Source: Spirochaetaceae bacterium (GTDB taxonomy: Bacteria > Spirochaetota > Spirochaetia > DSM-27196 > SKKC01). Taken from it: a stretch of 12,094 nt of DNA. The stretch covers positions 1-12,094 of the forward strand of contig PWGF01000445.1 in assembly GCA_003554375.1 (NCBI GenBank). Direction: 5' to 3'. The notes beneath the pieces were generated by a model, which had not been told where the DNA came from, made no database searches, and saw only the letters and a program-made list of their open reading frames with translations. Each line of letters begins with the position of its first letter. Within the stretch, counting starts at the first letter, position 1. The position numbers and the translations under genes are program-made. This document shows, piece after piece, positions 1 through 7,823 of this stretch.

Positions 1-921
1 GATAAAGAAATCGGCCGTCCGGTACACGGAGGCCAAGTCATCCACAAATCCGAGATGCTTGATCGAAGCGTCTCTCGCCAGATACTCTCGGAACAGTTCG
101 CGCATCTCATCGGCAACCTTCCCGACAAGCAGAAGCTCCCCGCGAACGGCGGCCAGCTCCCATGCCCGCAAAAGGAGATGCACGCCCTTCCGCACACAGA
201 TACTGCCCACGAAGATCGCCGTTATTCGCTCCGGTTGCCACGCCCTCGAAGAGATGTCGAGCACTTCCCGGCTTCGAAGCCCGTAGCTCGTGGGCACTAC
301 TCTCTCTTCCGGTATGCCGGCCGCCAGAATCGATCGGGTTACTGCGGGGCTAGGGCTGAAGATATAGTCGGACAGCTTCATGCATTCCACTTCCTCATTC
401 ATGGATCGATCGGTAATCCCGTGGGACGCCGGCAAACCCAACGCGGCAAACTCGGGCCCGAGAATCGCCCGAGCGGTAGCGCGAAGCGTGTTGATACGCT
501 CGCTAACGACCGTATACCCCATATCCCGCAGCCTTCGGTAGAGCTGTACGGAGCCGTCGGGCCACAGATACGCTATATCTCCTCCTCTGAGCCTCCGGCA
601 GTAGCGGTACTCCGCAATGGCTCGAATCTGTTCGTAATCGAGAGTTCGCGCCAGGACGCTCCAGAGGGCAATCGACGGAACGGCGTCGTAGTAGATCCGC
701 CGTTCGATCTGAGCGTCCCCGCAGACGAGCCGGCCGTTGCTTGCAGCAAGGCTCCGCCGCTTCTTGTAATGGGCAACGGTGTCGTTCGAGCACAGTCCCA
801 TCACGTCAGCCGCGACCTCGCGGGTGTTGAAGTTTCTCACCAACCGCAGACACACGTACGCGATCAGATAGTCGGAGAAGAAGTTGGGGTAAAACGCACG
901 AATACGGTAGACAACGCTCAC
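1..921 (-). CDS. GT4-type glycosyltransferase, partial (3' end cut by window edge)
   Basis: The minus strand is open from a GTG at 921 to the window edge, 307 codons without a stop. The C-terminal part seen reads ITAIFVGSICVRKGVHLLLR and then an LLLVGKV strand. This is the start of the nucleotide-sugar-binding Rossmann domain of GT4 enzymes (FVG...KG...LL.AW pattern). The preceding 220 residues would be the acceptor-binding domain, which I do not recognise more closely. The family's E-x7-E motif would lie beyond the edge. The GTG overlaps the TGA of the upstream GT2 gene (GTGA, 4 bp), and a GGGGGGA stretch lies about 5 nt before it, so translation is probably coupled. The role is probably adding one sugar of the repeat unit at the cytoplasmic membrane face; donor and acceptor are unknown. 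A 295-codon plus-strand frame over this region has no family-like motifs and is taken as an antisense shadow. Confidence 0.85.
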   Translation of the reverse strand, partial: MSVVYRIRAFYPNFFSDYLIAYVCLRLVRNFNTREVAADVMGLCSNDTVAHYKKRRSLAASNGRLVCGDAQIERRIYYDAVPSIALWSVLARTLDYEQIRAIAEYRYCRRLRGGDIAYLWPDGSVQLYRRLRDMGYTVVSERINTLRATARAILGPEFAALGLPASHGITDRSMNEEVECMKLSDYIFSPSPAVTRSILAAGIPEERVVPTSYGLRSREVLDISSRAWQPERITAIFVGSICVRKGVHLLLRAWELAAVRGELLLVGKVADEMRELFREYLARDASIKHLGFVDDLASVYRTADFFI

Positions 922-2036
922 GTGATCCCCCCGGCGTTGTAGCGGCGAACCGTAGCCACCTCACCAGTTACCACTTCGTCCTGCCCGGGCAGTCCGCCTT
1001 GACCGGACACCCCACCCCGAATGCTCAGCTCTCCGTCTCGTGCCTTTTTGGTGACGGTAGGCACGTCTTCCGACACCGTTTGCACGCCATGTACCTTGGT
1101 AACCGGCAGGGGCATTCTCAGAAAGGGCCGGCGAAGGGGACTGACCCGTGCGCGGAACCTCGGCTCGGCCGAGACGAAGGCACCACGGGCATAGCGCAGG
1201 AGCTCTAGGAACGCCGCAATCGCTTCACTGAGCGTTCCCACTGTCCTCCCGAAGTTTTTCACCAGATAGTAGTAACGGCTACGGAAGAAATGGTCGGCAA
1301 CGCACCCGTGGATCAACGGTTCGCCCGTTGCCACCGCCGCCGAATACCCCTCGTGGTACGCCGGCGCGTCCCCTACCGCGACGATCCGGGCTCCGATTGC
1401 TCGGACCCGCAGAAACAGGTCCGTCTCTTCGAAGTACAAGAAGAACCTTGGATCGAAACCGCCGGTCGCGCGGAAGGTGGCCGATCGAATCAGCATCACG
1501 CCTCCTCCTACCCACTCCGTCTCAACCGGGGATTCCCCGGGATGAACCGCACATCCCCTCTGCTGCGAGGCGCTGACACCGAGCGCCGAGAGCACTACTC
1601 CCATGGGATTAACCACGAGCCCCACTCGCTGGTATCGTCCATCGCCCACCAAGGTCGCCGGCGCAGTGATCCCCACATCCGGATGCGCGTCCATGAACCG
1701 GACAAGCGTTCTCAGGGCGTCCGGTTCGATCGACGCATCAGGGTTCAAGAAGAGCACATAGGGAGTGCTCACCGACCGGAACCCCAGGTTGCACGCCTTC
1801 CCAAAGCCCAAATTGTCTCGGCTACAGATCATCGCGCTCCAAGGATAGTCCCGGCGAACGACGATGCGGGTACGATCGCGACTGCAGTTGTCAACGACTA
1901 TGCATTGAGCGAAGTTGCGTTCAACGGCTGGTTGAAGACGGTCGAGTGCTCGTCCGATCGTCCTTTCGGAGTTGAAGGTGACAATGATCGCGGTTACAAG
2001 AGGCGTCGAGTCCCGATGCAACGGATTCTCAGGCAT
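918..2036 (-). CDS. GT2-family glycosyltransferase, rhamnosyltransferase-like
   Basis: The 372-residue protein from ATG 2036 has a full GT-A fold signature. It opens with VTAIIVTFNSERTI (about 14-27) and VVDNCSRDRT (47-56). NLGFGKACNLGF (75-86) resembles the N.GF..ANN motif of rhamnosyltransferases. LFLNPDAS (95-102) holds the metal/donor-binding acidic residue, and WVGGGVMLIR with EETD (203-206) and His228 form the acceptor/catalytic region. The last 90 or so residues are polar and look disordered. Role inferred: sugar addition, possibly rhamnose, to the lipid-linked repeat unit. The frame stays open up to 2165, but ATG 2036 starts just before the conserved domain and has GGGAGA immediately upstream. 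A GTG at 2099 or TTG at 2096, overlapping the upstream gene's stop, are alternative coupled starts. The 3' end overlaps the next gene by 4 bp. Confidence 0.9.
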   Translation of the reverse strand: MPENPLHRDSTPLVTAIIVTFNSERTIGRALDRLQPAVERNFAQCIVVDNCSRDRTRIVVRRDYPWSAMICSRDNLGFGKACNLGFRSVSTPYVLFLNPDASIEPDALRTLVRFMDAHPDVGITAPATLVGDGRYQRVGLVVNPMGVVLSALGVSASQQRGCAVHPGESPVETEWVGGGVMLIRSATFRATGGFDPRFFLYFEETDLFLRVRAIGARIVAVGDAPAYHEGYSAAVATGEPLIHGCVADHFFRSRYYYLVKNFGRTVGTLSEAIAAFLELLRYARGAFVSAEPRFRARVSPLRRPFLRMPLPVTKVHGVQTVSEDVPTVTKKARDGELSIRGGVSGQGGLPGQDEVVTGEVATVRRYNAGGIT

Positions 2037-2092
2037 TCTCCCAACCGCCTCAGCTCCACGCGACGGGTAAGAAGTTACGTCGGATTGCGCCC

Positions 2093-3547
2093 TCAACACC
2101 GGAACACCCCCGGTATATCCCTGGGGACGACGTTGCGAGTATCGACAATCGGAACACCGAGGCAACCATACTCGATCGACCGGTATTCACTGTGAGCGGT
2201 CATGAGAATCAACAGGTCGTAGTCAGCACTCACGGGAGACGAGCACAGGCCCTCGAACTCGGGGTACTCACGCTTGGGTGGAACGACGGAGACAAACGGG
2301 TCGTTGAAGGAAACGTCCGCCCCCATCTCCGCAAGCATCCGCATCACCGGATACGACGGCGATTCCCGGTCGTCATCGATGTCAGGCTTATATGCCAACC
2401 CGAGCAACAGAATCCGGGCTCCCCGCACCGATCGCGAGTGCTCGTTGAGCGCGTGGGCGGCGCCGGCAATCACCACTCCGGGCATCATGCGGTTGATTTC
2501 GCCGGCAAGCTCAATGAATCGCGTCGGTTGGCCGTACTCGCGTGCCTTCCAACTCAGATAGAACGGGTCGATCGGAATGCAGTGCCCCCCCAGTCCCGGC
2601 CCGGGATAGAACGGCATGAAGCCAAACGGCTTGGTGCGCGCAGCTTCAATAACCTCCCATATATCGATGTTCATCTTCATGAACAGCAGCTTGAGCTCAT
2701 TCACAAGTGCGATATTGACTGAACGGAAGATGTTCTCAAGGAGCTTCGACGCTTCCGCCACTTCGGGCGATGAAGCAACAACTACCGTTGCATGGGTCGC
2801 GCGATACAGTGCTTCGACTAACCTGCCGGCAACCGGTCCGGAGCCGGCAACAACTTTCGGGATGGCCCCGACGGGGAATTCGGAGTTCCCCGGGTCCTCC
2901 CGCTCCGGCGAAAATCCTGCATAGAAATCGCTGCCGGCCTTGAGACCTGAGCCTTCCAAGATGGGAATCATCACTTCGGTTGTAGTTCCCGGATAGCTGG
3001 TAGACTCCAAGACTACCAGCATTCCCGGTCGCAAGTGCTCCGATACCGTTCGGCACGTCTGGACTACGAAAGAGAGGTCGGGCTGCTGGTGGCCGTCGAG
3101 CGGCGTGGGAACCGTGATCAACAGCGCGTCGCACTCCGTCAGGCGACTGAAGTCATCGGTCGCAACGAAGTCCTTTCTTCGCCCAGCTTCCGTAAGCTCA
3201 TCGAGTCCGATATGTCGGAGATACGACCGTCCTGCCGTGAGAGATGCGATCTTGCTCGAGTCGATGTCGAATCCAAAACACCGCATTCCTGCACCCACGA
3301 TACCGATGCAAGCGGGCAAGCCGACATACCCAAGCCCAATCACGCCGATCACGGCCGTTCGGGTCTTGAGCTTTTGCATGAGAGCGAGCGACGCTCCGGT
3401 CAGCGAAGCGTCTCCCTCGCCGTCTCCCTCGGCAAGAGCAGCAGGCAACGGCTCACCGGCCAATGCCCTTCTGGTGTCTCGGCGCATCGTCTTCGACCCG
3501 TCGGGTGACATGGCATCCACGACAGGTGGGGGTTCAGCAGTGCTCAT
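2093..3547 (-). CDS. UDP-N-acetyl-hexosamine 6-dehydrogenase, WbpA/WecC-type
   Basis: This 484-residue protein is a nucleotide-sugar dehydrogenase that oxidises C6 of a UDP-N-acetylhexosamine to the uronic acid with two NAD+. The NAD-binding GVIGLGYVGLP is at 68-78. FSPEREDPG (212-220) is the WbpA/WbpO-type sequence. Lys268 and Asn272 lie in the central helix, and the catalytic Cys323 is in GLGGHCIPIDP. ILLLGLAYKPDIDD.RESP marks the C-terminal UDP-binding domain. ATG 3547 has AAGGAG 8 nt upstream, a convincing ribosome binding site. That gives a 56-residue low-complexity extension before MQKLKTRTAVIGVIG, where family members usually begin; an internal start at 3379 is possible. Substrate inferred as UDP-GlcNAc (WbpA) or UDP-ManNAc (WecC); the FSPEREDPG sequence favours WbpA. 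It lies between the amidotransferase and the GT2 gene. Confidence 0.93.
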   Translation of the reverse strand: MSTAEPPPVVDAMSPDGSKTMRRDTRRALAGEPLPAALAEGDGEGDASLTGASLALMQKLKTRTAVIGVIGLGYVGLPACIGIVGAGMRCFGFDIDSSKIASLTAGRSYLRHIGLDELTEAGRRKDFVATDDFSRLTECDALLITVPTPLDGHQQPDLSFVVQTCRTVSEHLRPGMLVVLESTSYPGTTTEVMIPILEGSGLKAGSDFYAGFSPEREDPGNSEFPVGAIPKVVAGSGPVAGRLVEALYRATHATVVVASSPEVAEASKLLENIFRSVNIALVNELKLLFMKMNIDIWEVIEAARTKPFGFMPFYPGPGLGGHCIPIDPFYLSWKAREYGQPTRFIELAGEINRMMPGVVIAGAAHALNEHSRSVRGARILLLGLAYKPDIDDDRESPSYPVMRMLAEMGADVSFNDPFVSVVPPKREYPEFEGLCSSPVSADYDLLILMTAHSEYRSIEYGCLGVPIVDTRNVVPRDIPGVFRC

Positions 3548-3612
3548 CTATACGCTCCTTGCAGACGTTGACGTAACTGGGTCTCTCGGCGGGTAGCGAA
3601 TGCCCACGCCTC

Positions 3613-4767
3613 CTACCTCAGTCGTCGCAGAACCGGATTCAACAGCGCACGCTTGAGAACTCTCAGCATGTTCCAGGCGCGGCTGGGCTGAGGGCGATAA
3701 CGCATGTGGCGCAGCGGATTCTTCATCGCCTCCCGGAACTCAGCTTCCGTGATGCCCAGGGATCGACAGAAACCGTCCAGGTTAGCCGGGGCGGCATCAC
3801 CCCGGCCATTGGCACGAAGCTTATCCCGGGCATCTTCCTTTCTCAGAAGCCCGGCCGTTGCCAGCTTGCTATAGCGCAGCAACTCAGGCTGCAGCGCAGG
3901 GAATTTGCACTGCCTGACGTAGTCTACGATGTTGTCCACCGAGCAATCGCTGTGTTCCTCGTCAGGACGGTGACTCATCCAACCCAACTCGTTTTGAATG
4001 GTCGCGAAAATCCGATCGTAATCCCAATCGAGGTAGTCAGGCATGTTGATAGCCGCGCTGTGGAACACCCGTTCGATCCCGGTCCACCAGAACAAATGGT
4101 AGGCTACCTTCCTCTTCCAGTCGCCGGTGTACAACAGCTGCCTTGCCGCCTGGAGCAAAGGATCGCCGGCGAGAACGTTCCGGAAAAACCCGATCTGTCC
4201 GGCCATAAAGAACTCGGGCGACACGTACTCTTCGGTGCGGCGCGAGGTCCCCGTTACCACAAGCGGGACTTTGAAGGCGGCCGCGGCCATTTCAGTGGCA
4301 ACCGCAATACCCCGCATGCACACAGGGCAGAAGAAGCCGGTCTTCAGGAAGAAGCTCCGATACAGCTGCATAAGCAGCGGCTTGCTTATTCCGTAGAAGA
4401 TGTGGTCTACTCCCAGCACTTCGACCGTGCGCTCGATGTTTCGCCGCGCATGATCGGTCAGAAAGCCCTGGTCCCACGTCACCGCAAGGCAACGCAGATC
4501 AAACTCTTTGCGACAAAGGTAGAGAACGTACGTACTGTCCTTGCCCCCCGAGAGAGGCACAAGCACGTCGTACGGCCGGTTCTTCTTACGGCAATCAGCA
4601 AACATCTGCTCGAGCGCACGGCGACGTCCCTCTTTGCGCTCCGGCCAGTTCCCCCACTCTCGGTCAAAGGACTTGCAGATCGAGCAAGTCCCTCCTTCGT
4701 CTATCCGGACACCGGGTATTCCCTCATGCGCCAGACAGCGCTCGCACTCTCTTACTGTGTACGCCAC
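3613..4767 (-). CDS. N-acetyl sugar amidotransferase, WbpG/WbuX-like PP-loop enzyme
   Basis: The 384-residue protein carries two CxxC pairs at the N-terminus (Cys8/11 and Cys28/31, probably zinc) and a PP-loop ATP-pyrophosphatase motif SGGKDS (73-78). It also has a further CPVC pair (147-150) and VTGTSRRTEEY (171-181). This arrangement fits the N-acetyl sugar amidotransferases of O-antigen clusters (WbpG, WbuX), which use ATP and ammonia to turn an acetamido or carboxyl group into an amidine or amide. Start: the in-frame TAA lies directly before GTG 4767, so GTG is the only upstream start. GGGG lies about 8 nt before it, and GGAGG about 13 nt. Known WbpG enzymes work with HisH-like and HisF-like subunits that supply ammonia. 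Neither is in the window. The neighbouring dehydrogenase could provide the uronic sugar it modifies (inference). Confidence 0.85.
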   Translation of the reverse strand: MAYTVRECERCLAHEGIPGVRIDEGGTCSICKSFDREWGNWPERKEGRRRALEQMFADCRKKNRPYDVLVPLSGGKDSTYVLYLCRKEFDLRCLAVTWDQGFLTDHARRNIERTVEVLGVDHIFYGISKPLLMQLYRSFFLKTGFFCPVCMRGIAVATEMAAAAFKVPLVVTGTSRRTEEYVSPEFFMAGQIGFFRNVLAGDPLLQAARQLLYTGDWKRKVAYHLFWWTGIERVFHSAAINMPDYLDWDYDRIFATIQNELGWMSHRPDEEHSDCSVDNIVDYVRQCKFPALQPELLRYSKLATAGLLRKEDARDKLRANGRGDAAPANLDGFCRSLGITEAEFREAMKNPLRHMRYRPQPSRAWNMLRVLKRALLNPVLRRLR

Positions 4768-4808
4768 TTATCTACCCCATCCTCCACTTTTGGCACTCAC
4801 TGTCCCGA

Positions 4809-6014
4809 TCACACAGGACCATAGATCCCGCTCGCAAGCGAATGGCTGCGAAGCCATTCTCGATCGTTGTCCGAATAACGTATCCATCGGTCCACGAGGC
4901 CGGCCCATTCTACCGGCACTTGAAGCCTCGCCCATGCTTGCTCAGTTCCGCGCGAAAGCCGCTCGTAGAGCTGTTCATTGTTTGCAAGCTCCTCGACCAT
5001 CTCGGCAAGGTGCCGCCCGCGACCGGCTTGGAAGAACAGAACTCCCTGCCCTTCTACGAGCCTCCCCTCGAACACCGGATGATCCGAAACAACAACCGGT
5101 GTCCGCACAGCAAGCGCTTCGTTGACTACAATGGGGAAGCCTTCGGGATAGTTCCTCCTGCTCGGGACTAGAACAAGATCGCATTCACGCATGAGGGTAA
5201 GAACGCGCGACGACGGGAGACGGCCGAGGAACTCAATTATGCCGGGGCTAAGTCCGGAACGTGCAGCCTGAGCCCGACAATAGCCCTCGTCACGCCCCCC
5301 TCCGACGATACGGAGCTGCGCCTTCACGCCTCTCGCTCTCAGGAGTCTTGTCGCTTCGATGCATTCAGGCACCCCTTTCGACCGAAGTACCGCGCCCACG
5401 TACAGTAGCAGCAATGCGTCCTCACGCCCCGCTCCGGTTCCGTTCTTCCCCGGGCCATGCTTCGCCGAGTACTCCCTGGGAGTTGGCGAGGCAGGCCAAT
5501 CCCAAGGGATGATGCGACCAGGCTCAACGCCGAGTCCAAGCAACTGGCGAGAGGCGGTCACGTTGTGATTGGCGATCCATTCCAACGAGCTGCGCCGTAA
5601 CACGCGAGACAACCGACGGTTCTGCCGTCGGCCGCGAAGCCCGCCTCCGATGAAGCTGTCGGCGAGAAGCGGCAAGACTCTCACCGGCGTGTCACAGAAG
5701 TGATCGAGTACCGGAGCAAGCGGTGTGCGAACCAGAAGGTGGCTTGGGTGTCGCTCTTCCACCAGACGCACCAGTTCCGCAACGGAAGTGTCGCGCCAGA
5801 GCCGGACACCGACCGCATGGACCCCGTTCGCCAAATCCCGTTCGTACGATTGGCTTGCCTGAAGGCAAATCACCGATACGTCGTCCGCGGTCTTCAGCAA
5901 ACTGCCGGCGTGAGCCACCGAGTGCCGTTGGTGCCGGTACGTCTCCTCTCCGCCGCCGGCCAAGCGATCGTACGCCTCGCCGTAGTCACCGTACTGGACG
6001 AACGTCACACGCAT
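4809..6014 (-). CDS. GT4-family glycosyltransferase
   Basis: A 401-residue retaining glycosyltransferase of GT-B fold. Its N-terminal domain begins MRVTFVQYGDYGEAYDRLA, with a glycine-rich segment and His-rich patch typical of the GT4 acceptor side. The C-terminal donor domain has LLYVGAVLRSKGVPECIEA, then LRIVGGG. LVLVPSRRNYPEGFP follows, with an E-x7-E pair at Glu291 and Glu299 that binds the nucleotide sugar. The frame is open up to 6176, but ATG 6014 lies directly before the conserved beta-strand and has AGGGA 8 nt upstream. It overlaps the end of the upstream methyltransferase gene by 29 bp, which suggests coupled translation. It should act at the cytoplasmic face of the inner membrane on the growing lipid-linked glycan. 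Donor sugar and linkage cannot be read from the sequence. Confidence 0.92.
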   Translation of the reverse strand: MRVTFVQYGDYGEAYDRLAGGGEETYRHQRHSVAHAGSLLKTADDVSVICLQASQSYERDLANGVHAVGVRLWRDTSVAELVRLVEERHPSHLLVRTPLAPVLDHFCDTPVRVLPLLADSFIGGGLRGRRQNRRLSRVLRRSSLEWIANHNVTASRQLLGLGVEPGRIIPWDWPASPTPREYSAKHGPGKNGTGAGREDALLLLYVGAVLRSKGVPECIEATRLLRARGVKAQLRIVGGGRDEGYCRAQAARSGLSPGIIEFLGRLPSSRVLTLMRECDLVLVPSRRNYPEGFPIVVNEALAVRTPVVVSDHPVFEGRLVEGQGVLFFQAGRGRHLAEMVEELANNEQLYERLSRGTEQAWARLQVPVEWAGLVDRWIRYSDNDREWLRSHSLASGIYGPV

Positions 6015-7008
6015 CGTCGGCTTCCCTGACTGCGCTCTGTGGGGCATGCCCCGTCTTGTGTACTTTGGAGGCGCTGATAACCCGTGTCCTGCCTTCTTCG
6101 TCACAGTGGCGCCGGACCGTCCCGTATCCCTCCGCGCTCCGGAACAGACGATCGACCAGCCGCTCTTGACCGGCACCGATTTCGAAGACCAAGACGCCGT
6201 TCTCTTTCAGCATGTCCCCGGCACCCTTGATCAACCGCCGATACACGTCCATGCCGTAGGGCCCGGCATCCAGCGCCACCGCCGGTTCGTGTTCACGGAT
6301 TTCGTCCTCGAGCTTCGCCAGAGCAGCGGTAGGGAGATACGGGGGATTACAGACCACCAAATCGAGCGCCCCACGTAATCCGGCTTCGTCCAACGGATCA
6401 AAGAGATCCCCATGGTATACGGCGATGCGCCGTTCTAGGCCAAAACGAGCGACCTGCCTCCGCGCAAGCTCCACGGCCTCGGCGCTGACATCGGTGGCGA
6501 CGACTCGCACCTCAGGAGCGTACCACGCAAGGGCAACGGCAATGTTCCCGCTCCCGGTTCCGACGTCGGCGACAACCAGCCCGTCACCCTCCACGAGCTC
6601 CACGGGACTATTCCCATCGCGAAGAGGCGACTCGATTGCCGAAGAAACGACGGGTTCTAAACCCTTCCGGGTTCTCGTCCTGTCCGCCCCCGCTGGAGTG
6701 CGCGCCCGGAGAACGTCGAGAGCTACCGAGACAAGAAGCTCCGTCTCCGCTCGTGGGATCAGAGCAGACCGGTCGCATTCCAGCTCGAGTCCCATGAAGG
6801 AAGCTCTGCCGAGCAGGTACTCCAGAGGGACTCCTTCCCGGCGCCCGGCGGCAATAGCCGTCAGCTCGTCCGGTAATGGTGCCCGCATCTCAGCGCGACG
6901 CACCGCACCCCCCGTGTATATGTCGATCAGGTGCAGCGTATCCTGAACGGCATCGCGAACCCCAGCGTCCTCGAGCGCCTGATACACCCGCTGCAAGCCG
7001 GTAAACAC
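5986..7008 (-). CDS. prmC: PrmC/HemK-family N5-glutamine methyltransferase
   Basis: The 340-residue protein matches the PrmC layout. It has an N-terminal helical domain with VPLEYLLGRASFMGLEL (60-76) and IPRAETELLV (84-93), then the SAM-binding VADVGTGSGNIAVALA (146-161). The catalytic NPPY is at 221-224, the motif that binds the target glutamine amide. PrmC methylates the GGQ glutamine of release factors RF1 and RF2. Members are usually about 280 residues. The excess here is an insert of roughly 40 residues (about 104-143, Arg-, Glu- and Ser-rich) between the two domains and a tail of about 20 residues after the last strand. GTG 7008 has GGAAG 7 nt upstream and begins 2 nt after the stop of the GGDEF-like gene. 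PrmC normally neighbours prfA, so its place inside a glycan operon is unusual. It could be the housekeeping copy or a paralogue with another substrate. Confidence 0.88.
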   Translation of the reverse strand: MFTGLQRVYQALEDAGVRDAVQDTLHLIDIYTGGAVRRAEMRAPLPDELTAIAAGRREGVPLEYLLGRASFMGLELECDRSALIPRAETELLVSVALDVLRARTPAGADRTRTRKGLEPVVSSAIESPLRDGNSPVELVEGDGLVVADVGTGSGNIAVALAWYAPEVRVVATDVSAEAVELARRQVARFGLERRIAVYHGDLFDPLDEAGLRGALDLVVCNPPYLPTAALAKLEDEIREHEPAVALDAGPYGMDVYRRLIKGAGDMLKENGVLVFEIGAGQERLVDRLFRSAEGYGTVRRHCDEEGRTRVISASKVHKTGHAPQSAVREADDACDVRPVR

Positions 7009-7010
7009 GG

Positions 7011-7448
7011 CTACGCTTCCAAGCTCGAAACCGTTACGGTTCCGCCGCGTAGGAGCGCGGCGGTTCTAAGAATGTCCCCGAGACCCTCGGCATACGCGGG
7101 TGTAGCTCCGGGCAACACGATCACAAACTCATCGCCGCTGCGCCATCCGATATGGTCGGTTTCCCTGACCCTACCGGTAACCGTCTGCATCAGGCGCCGC
7201 AATTCCCGTTGGGAATATCGGGTACCGTTGAGCTTGCAGACCAACAGAGTGGGCGCCTCCCCGGTGCGGGTCATCCTACGCCGTTCGTACTCCATAAGCC
7301 CTTGTAGCTCCAGGCTGTTGTAGATGCCGCAGTTTGGCGTACCCTTCCGTTCCCGGCGCCTGACTTTCCGCGCCGGCCACGCCTCTGCCTGAGGCAGATT
7401 CTGCGTCCTTCGTTCGCTTCGAGTTCCAGTTAACGTTTCGACACTCAT
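7011..7448 (-). CDS. small truncated GGDEF-like domain protein
   Basis: A 145-residue protein from ATG 7448, with AGGAGG 6 nt upstream; this strong site decides the start, although the frame is open to 7517. After a basic, probably disordered N-terminus (1-40) comes GIYNSLELQGLMEYERRRM, then LLVCKLNG (68-75). RLMQTVTGRVRETDHIGWRSGDEFVIVLPG (85-114) matches the stretch of diguanylate cyclases around the active-site loop, here SGDEF for GGDEF. The segment that holds the substrate Asn/Asp is shortened. The protein stops at VTVSSLEA, where the family runs on for about 40 more residues (the AD.ALY.AK region). It is therefore probably not a cyclase; a structural or ligand-sensing role is more likely. 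The N-terminal domain of the sugar transferase at 7872-9995 resembles it. Its 5' part overlaps the PilZ gene by 173 bp in another frame. Confidence 0.72.
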   Translation of the reverse strand: MSVETLTGTRSERRTQNLPQAEAWPARKVRRRERKGTPNCGIYNSLELQGLMEYERRRMTRTGEAPTLLVCKLNGTRYSQRELRRLMQTVTGRVRETDHIGWRSGDEFVIVLPGATPAYAEGLGDILRTAALLRGGTVTVSSLEA

Positions 7449-7809
7449 AGCCTTCCTCCTCGACCAGTGAACTCGTCGGCGCAAATCGTAGATGCCGATC
7501 GAACTGAATCCCCACACCGTCGTGGTTCTGCCGTATCACCTTTCCCTCGACTGCTACAGCCACCTCCGGGGAAACGTGCACCAGCTCAGGTAGGGTTCCG
7601 ATGACTAGGTGCAGTTCGAGCTCTACCCGCGTACCGACCGCAGGGATATCCGATAGATCCGATAGATAGACGAACGCTCCGTTCGCCGAGATGTCTCGGG
7701 TATGCGTCGGAGTAAGCCGAATCCTTCTGACCGGAGAAACGCGGACGGACAATGATGCCGGTACATCCAGAGAGAACCGCTCGAGAGCTCTTCGATCGCT
7801 TGATAACAT
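7276..7809 (-). CDS. PilZ-domain c-di-GMP-binding protein
   Basis: The 177-residue protein holds a PilZ domain with both ligand-binding signatures. RRALER gives R-x3-R at Arg7 and Arg11, and DISANG (39-44) gives D/N-x-S-x-x-G. GVGIQFD (98-104) closes the barrel. PilZ proteins bind cyclic-di-GMP and relay it to a partner; in polysaccharide loci the partner is often synthesis or export machinery. ATG 7809 is preferred because GAGGGT lies 7 nt before it; the frame's first start, GTG 7815, sits directly on that site. The domain ends near residue 115. The remaining 60 or so residues are Ala-, Gly- and Arg-rich, show no domain, and overlap the next gene, so this tail may be little constrained. A short duplication gives LSDLSD near 49-54. 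A sequencing frameshift near 7450 is the main alternative explanation for the overlap. Confidence 0.85.
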   Translation of the reverse strand: MLSSDRRALERFSLDVPASLSVRVSPVRRIRLTPTHTRDISANGAFVYLSDLSDIPAVGTRVELELHLVIGTLPELVHVSPEVAVAVEGKVIRQNHDGVGIQFDRHLRFAPTSSLVEEEGYECRNVNWNSKRTKDAESASGRGVAGAESQAPGTEGYAKLRHLQQPGATRAYGVRTA

Positions 7810-7823
7810 AATCACACCCTCGC

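Noticed and set aside
55..942. 295-codon plus-strand frame
   Set aside because: It is antisense to the GT4 gene at 1-921, whose minus-strand product has clear family motifs; the plus product is Arg/Pro-rich with no domain.
2037..2165. 43-residue upstream extension of the GT2 protein
   Set aside because: It would overlap the dehydrogenase gene by 73 bp, and the extra residues are not like the family; ATG 2036 starts next to the conserved domain.
1290..2195. 301-codon plus-strand frame
   Set aside because: Antisense shadow of the GT2 gene in a GC-rich region; no recognisable motif and no fitting ribosome binding site.
3706..4824. 372-codon plus-strand frame
   Set aside because: Antisense to the amidotransferase, which shows PP-loop and zinc motifs; the plus product resembles no family.
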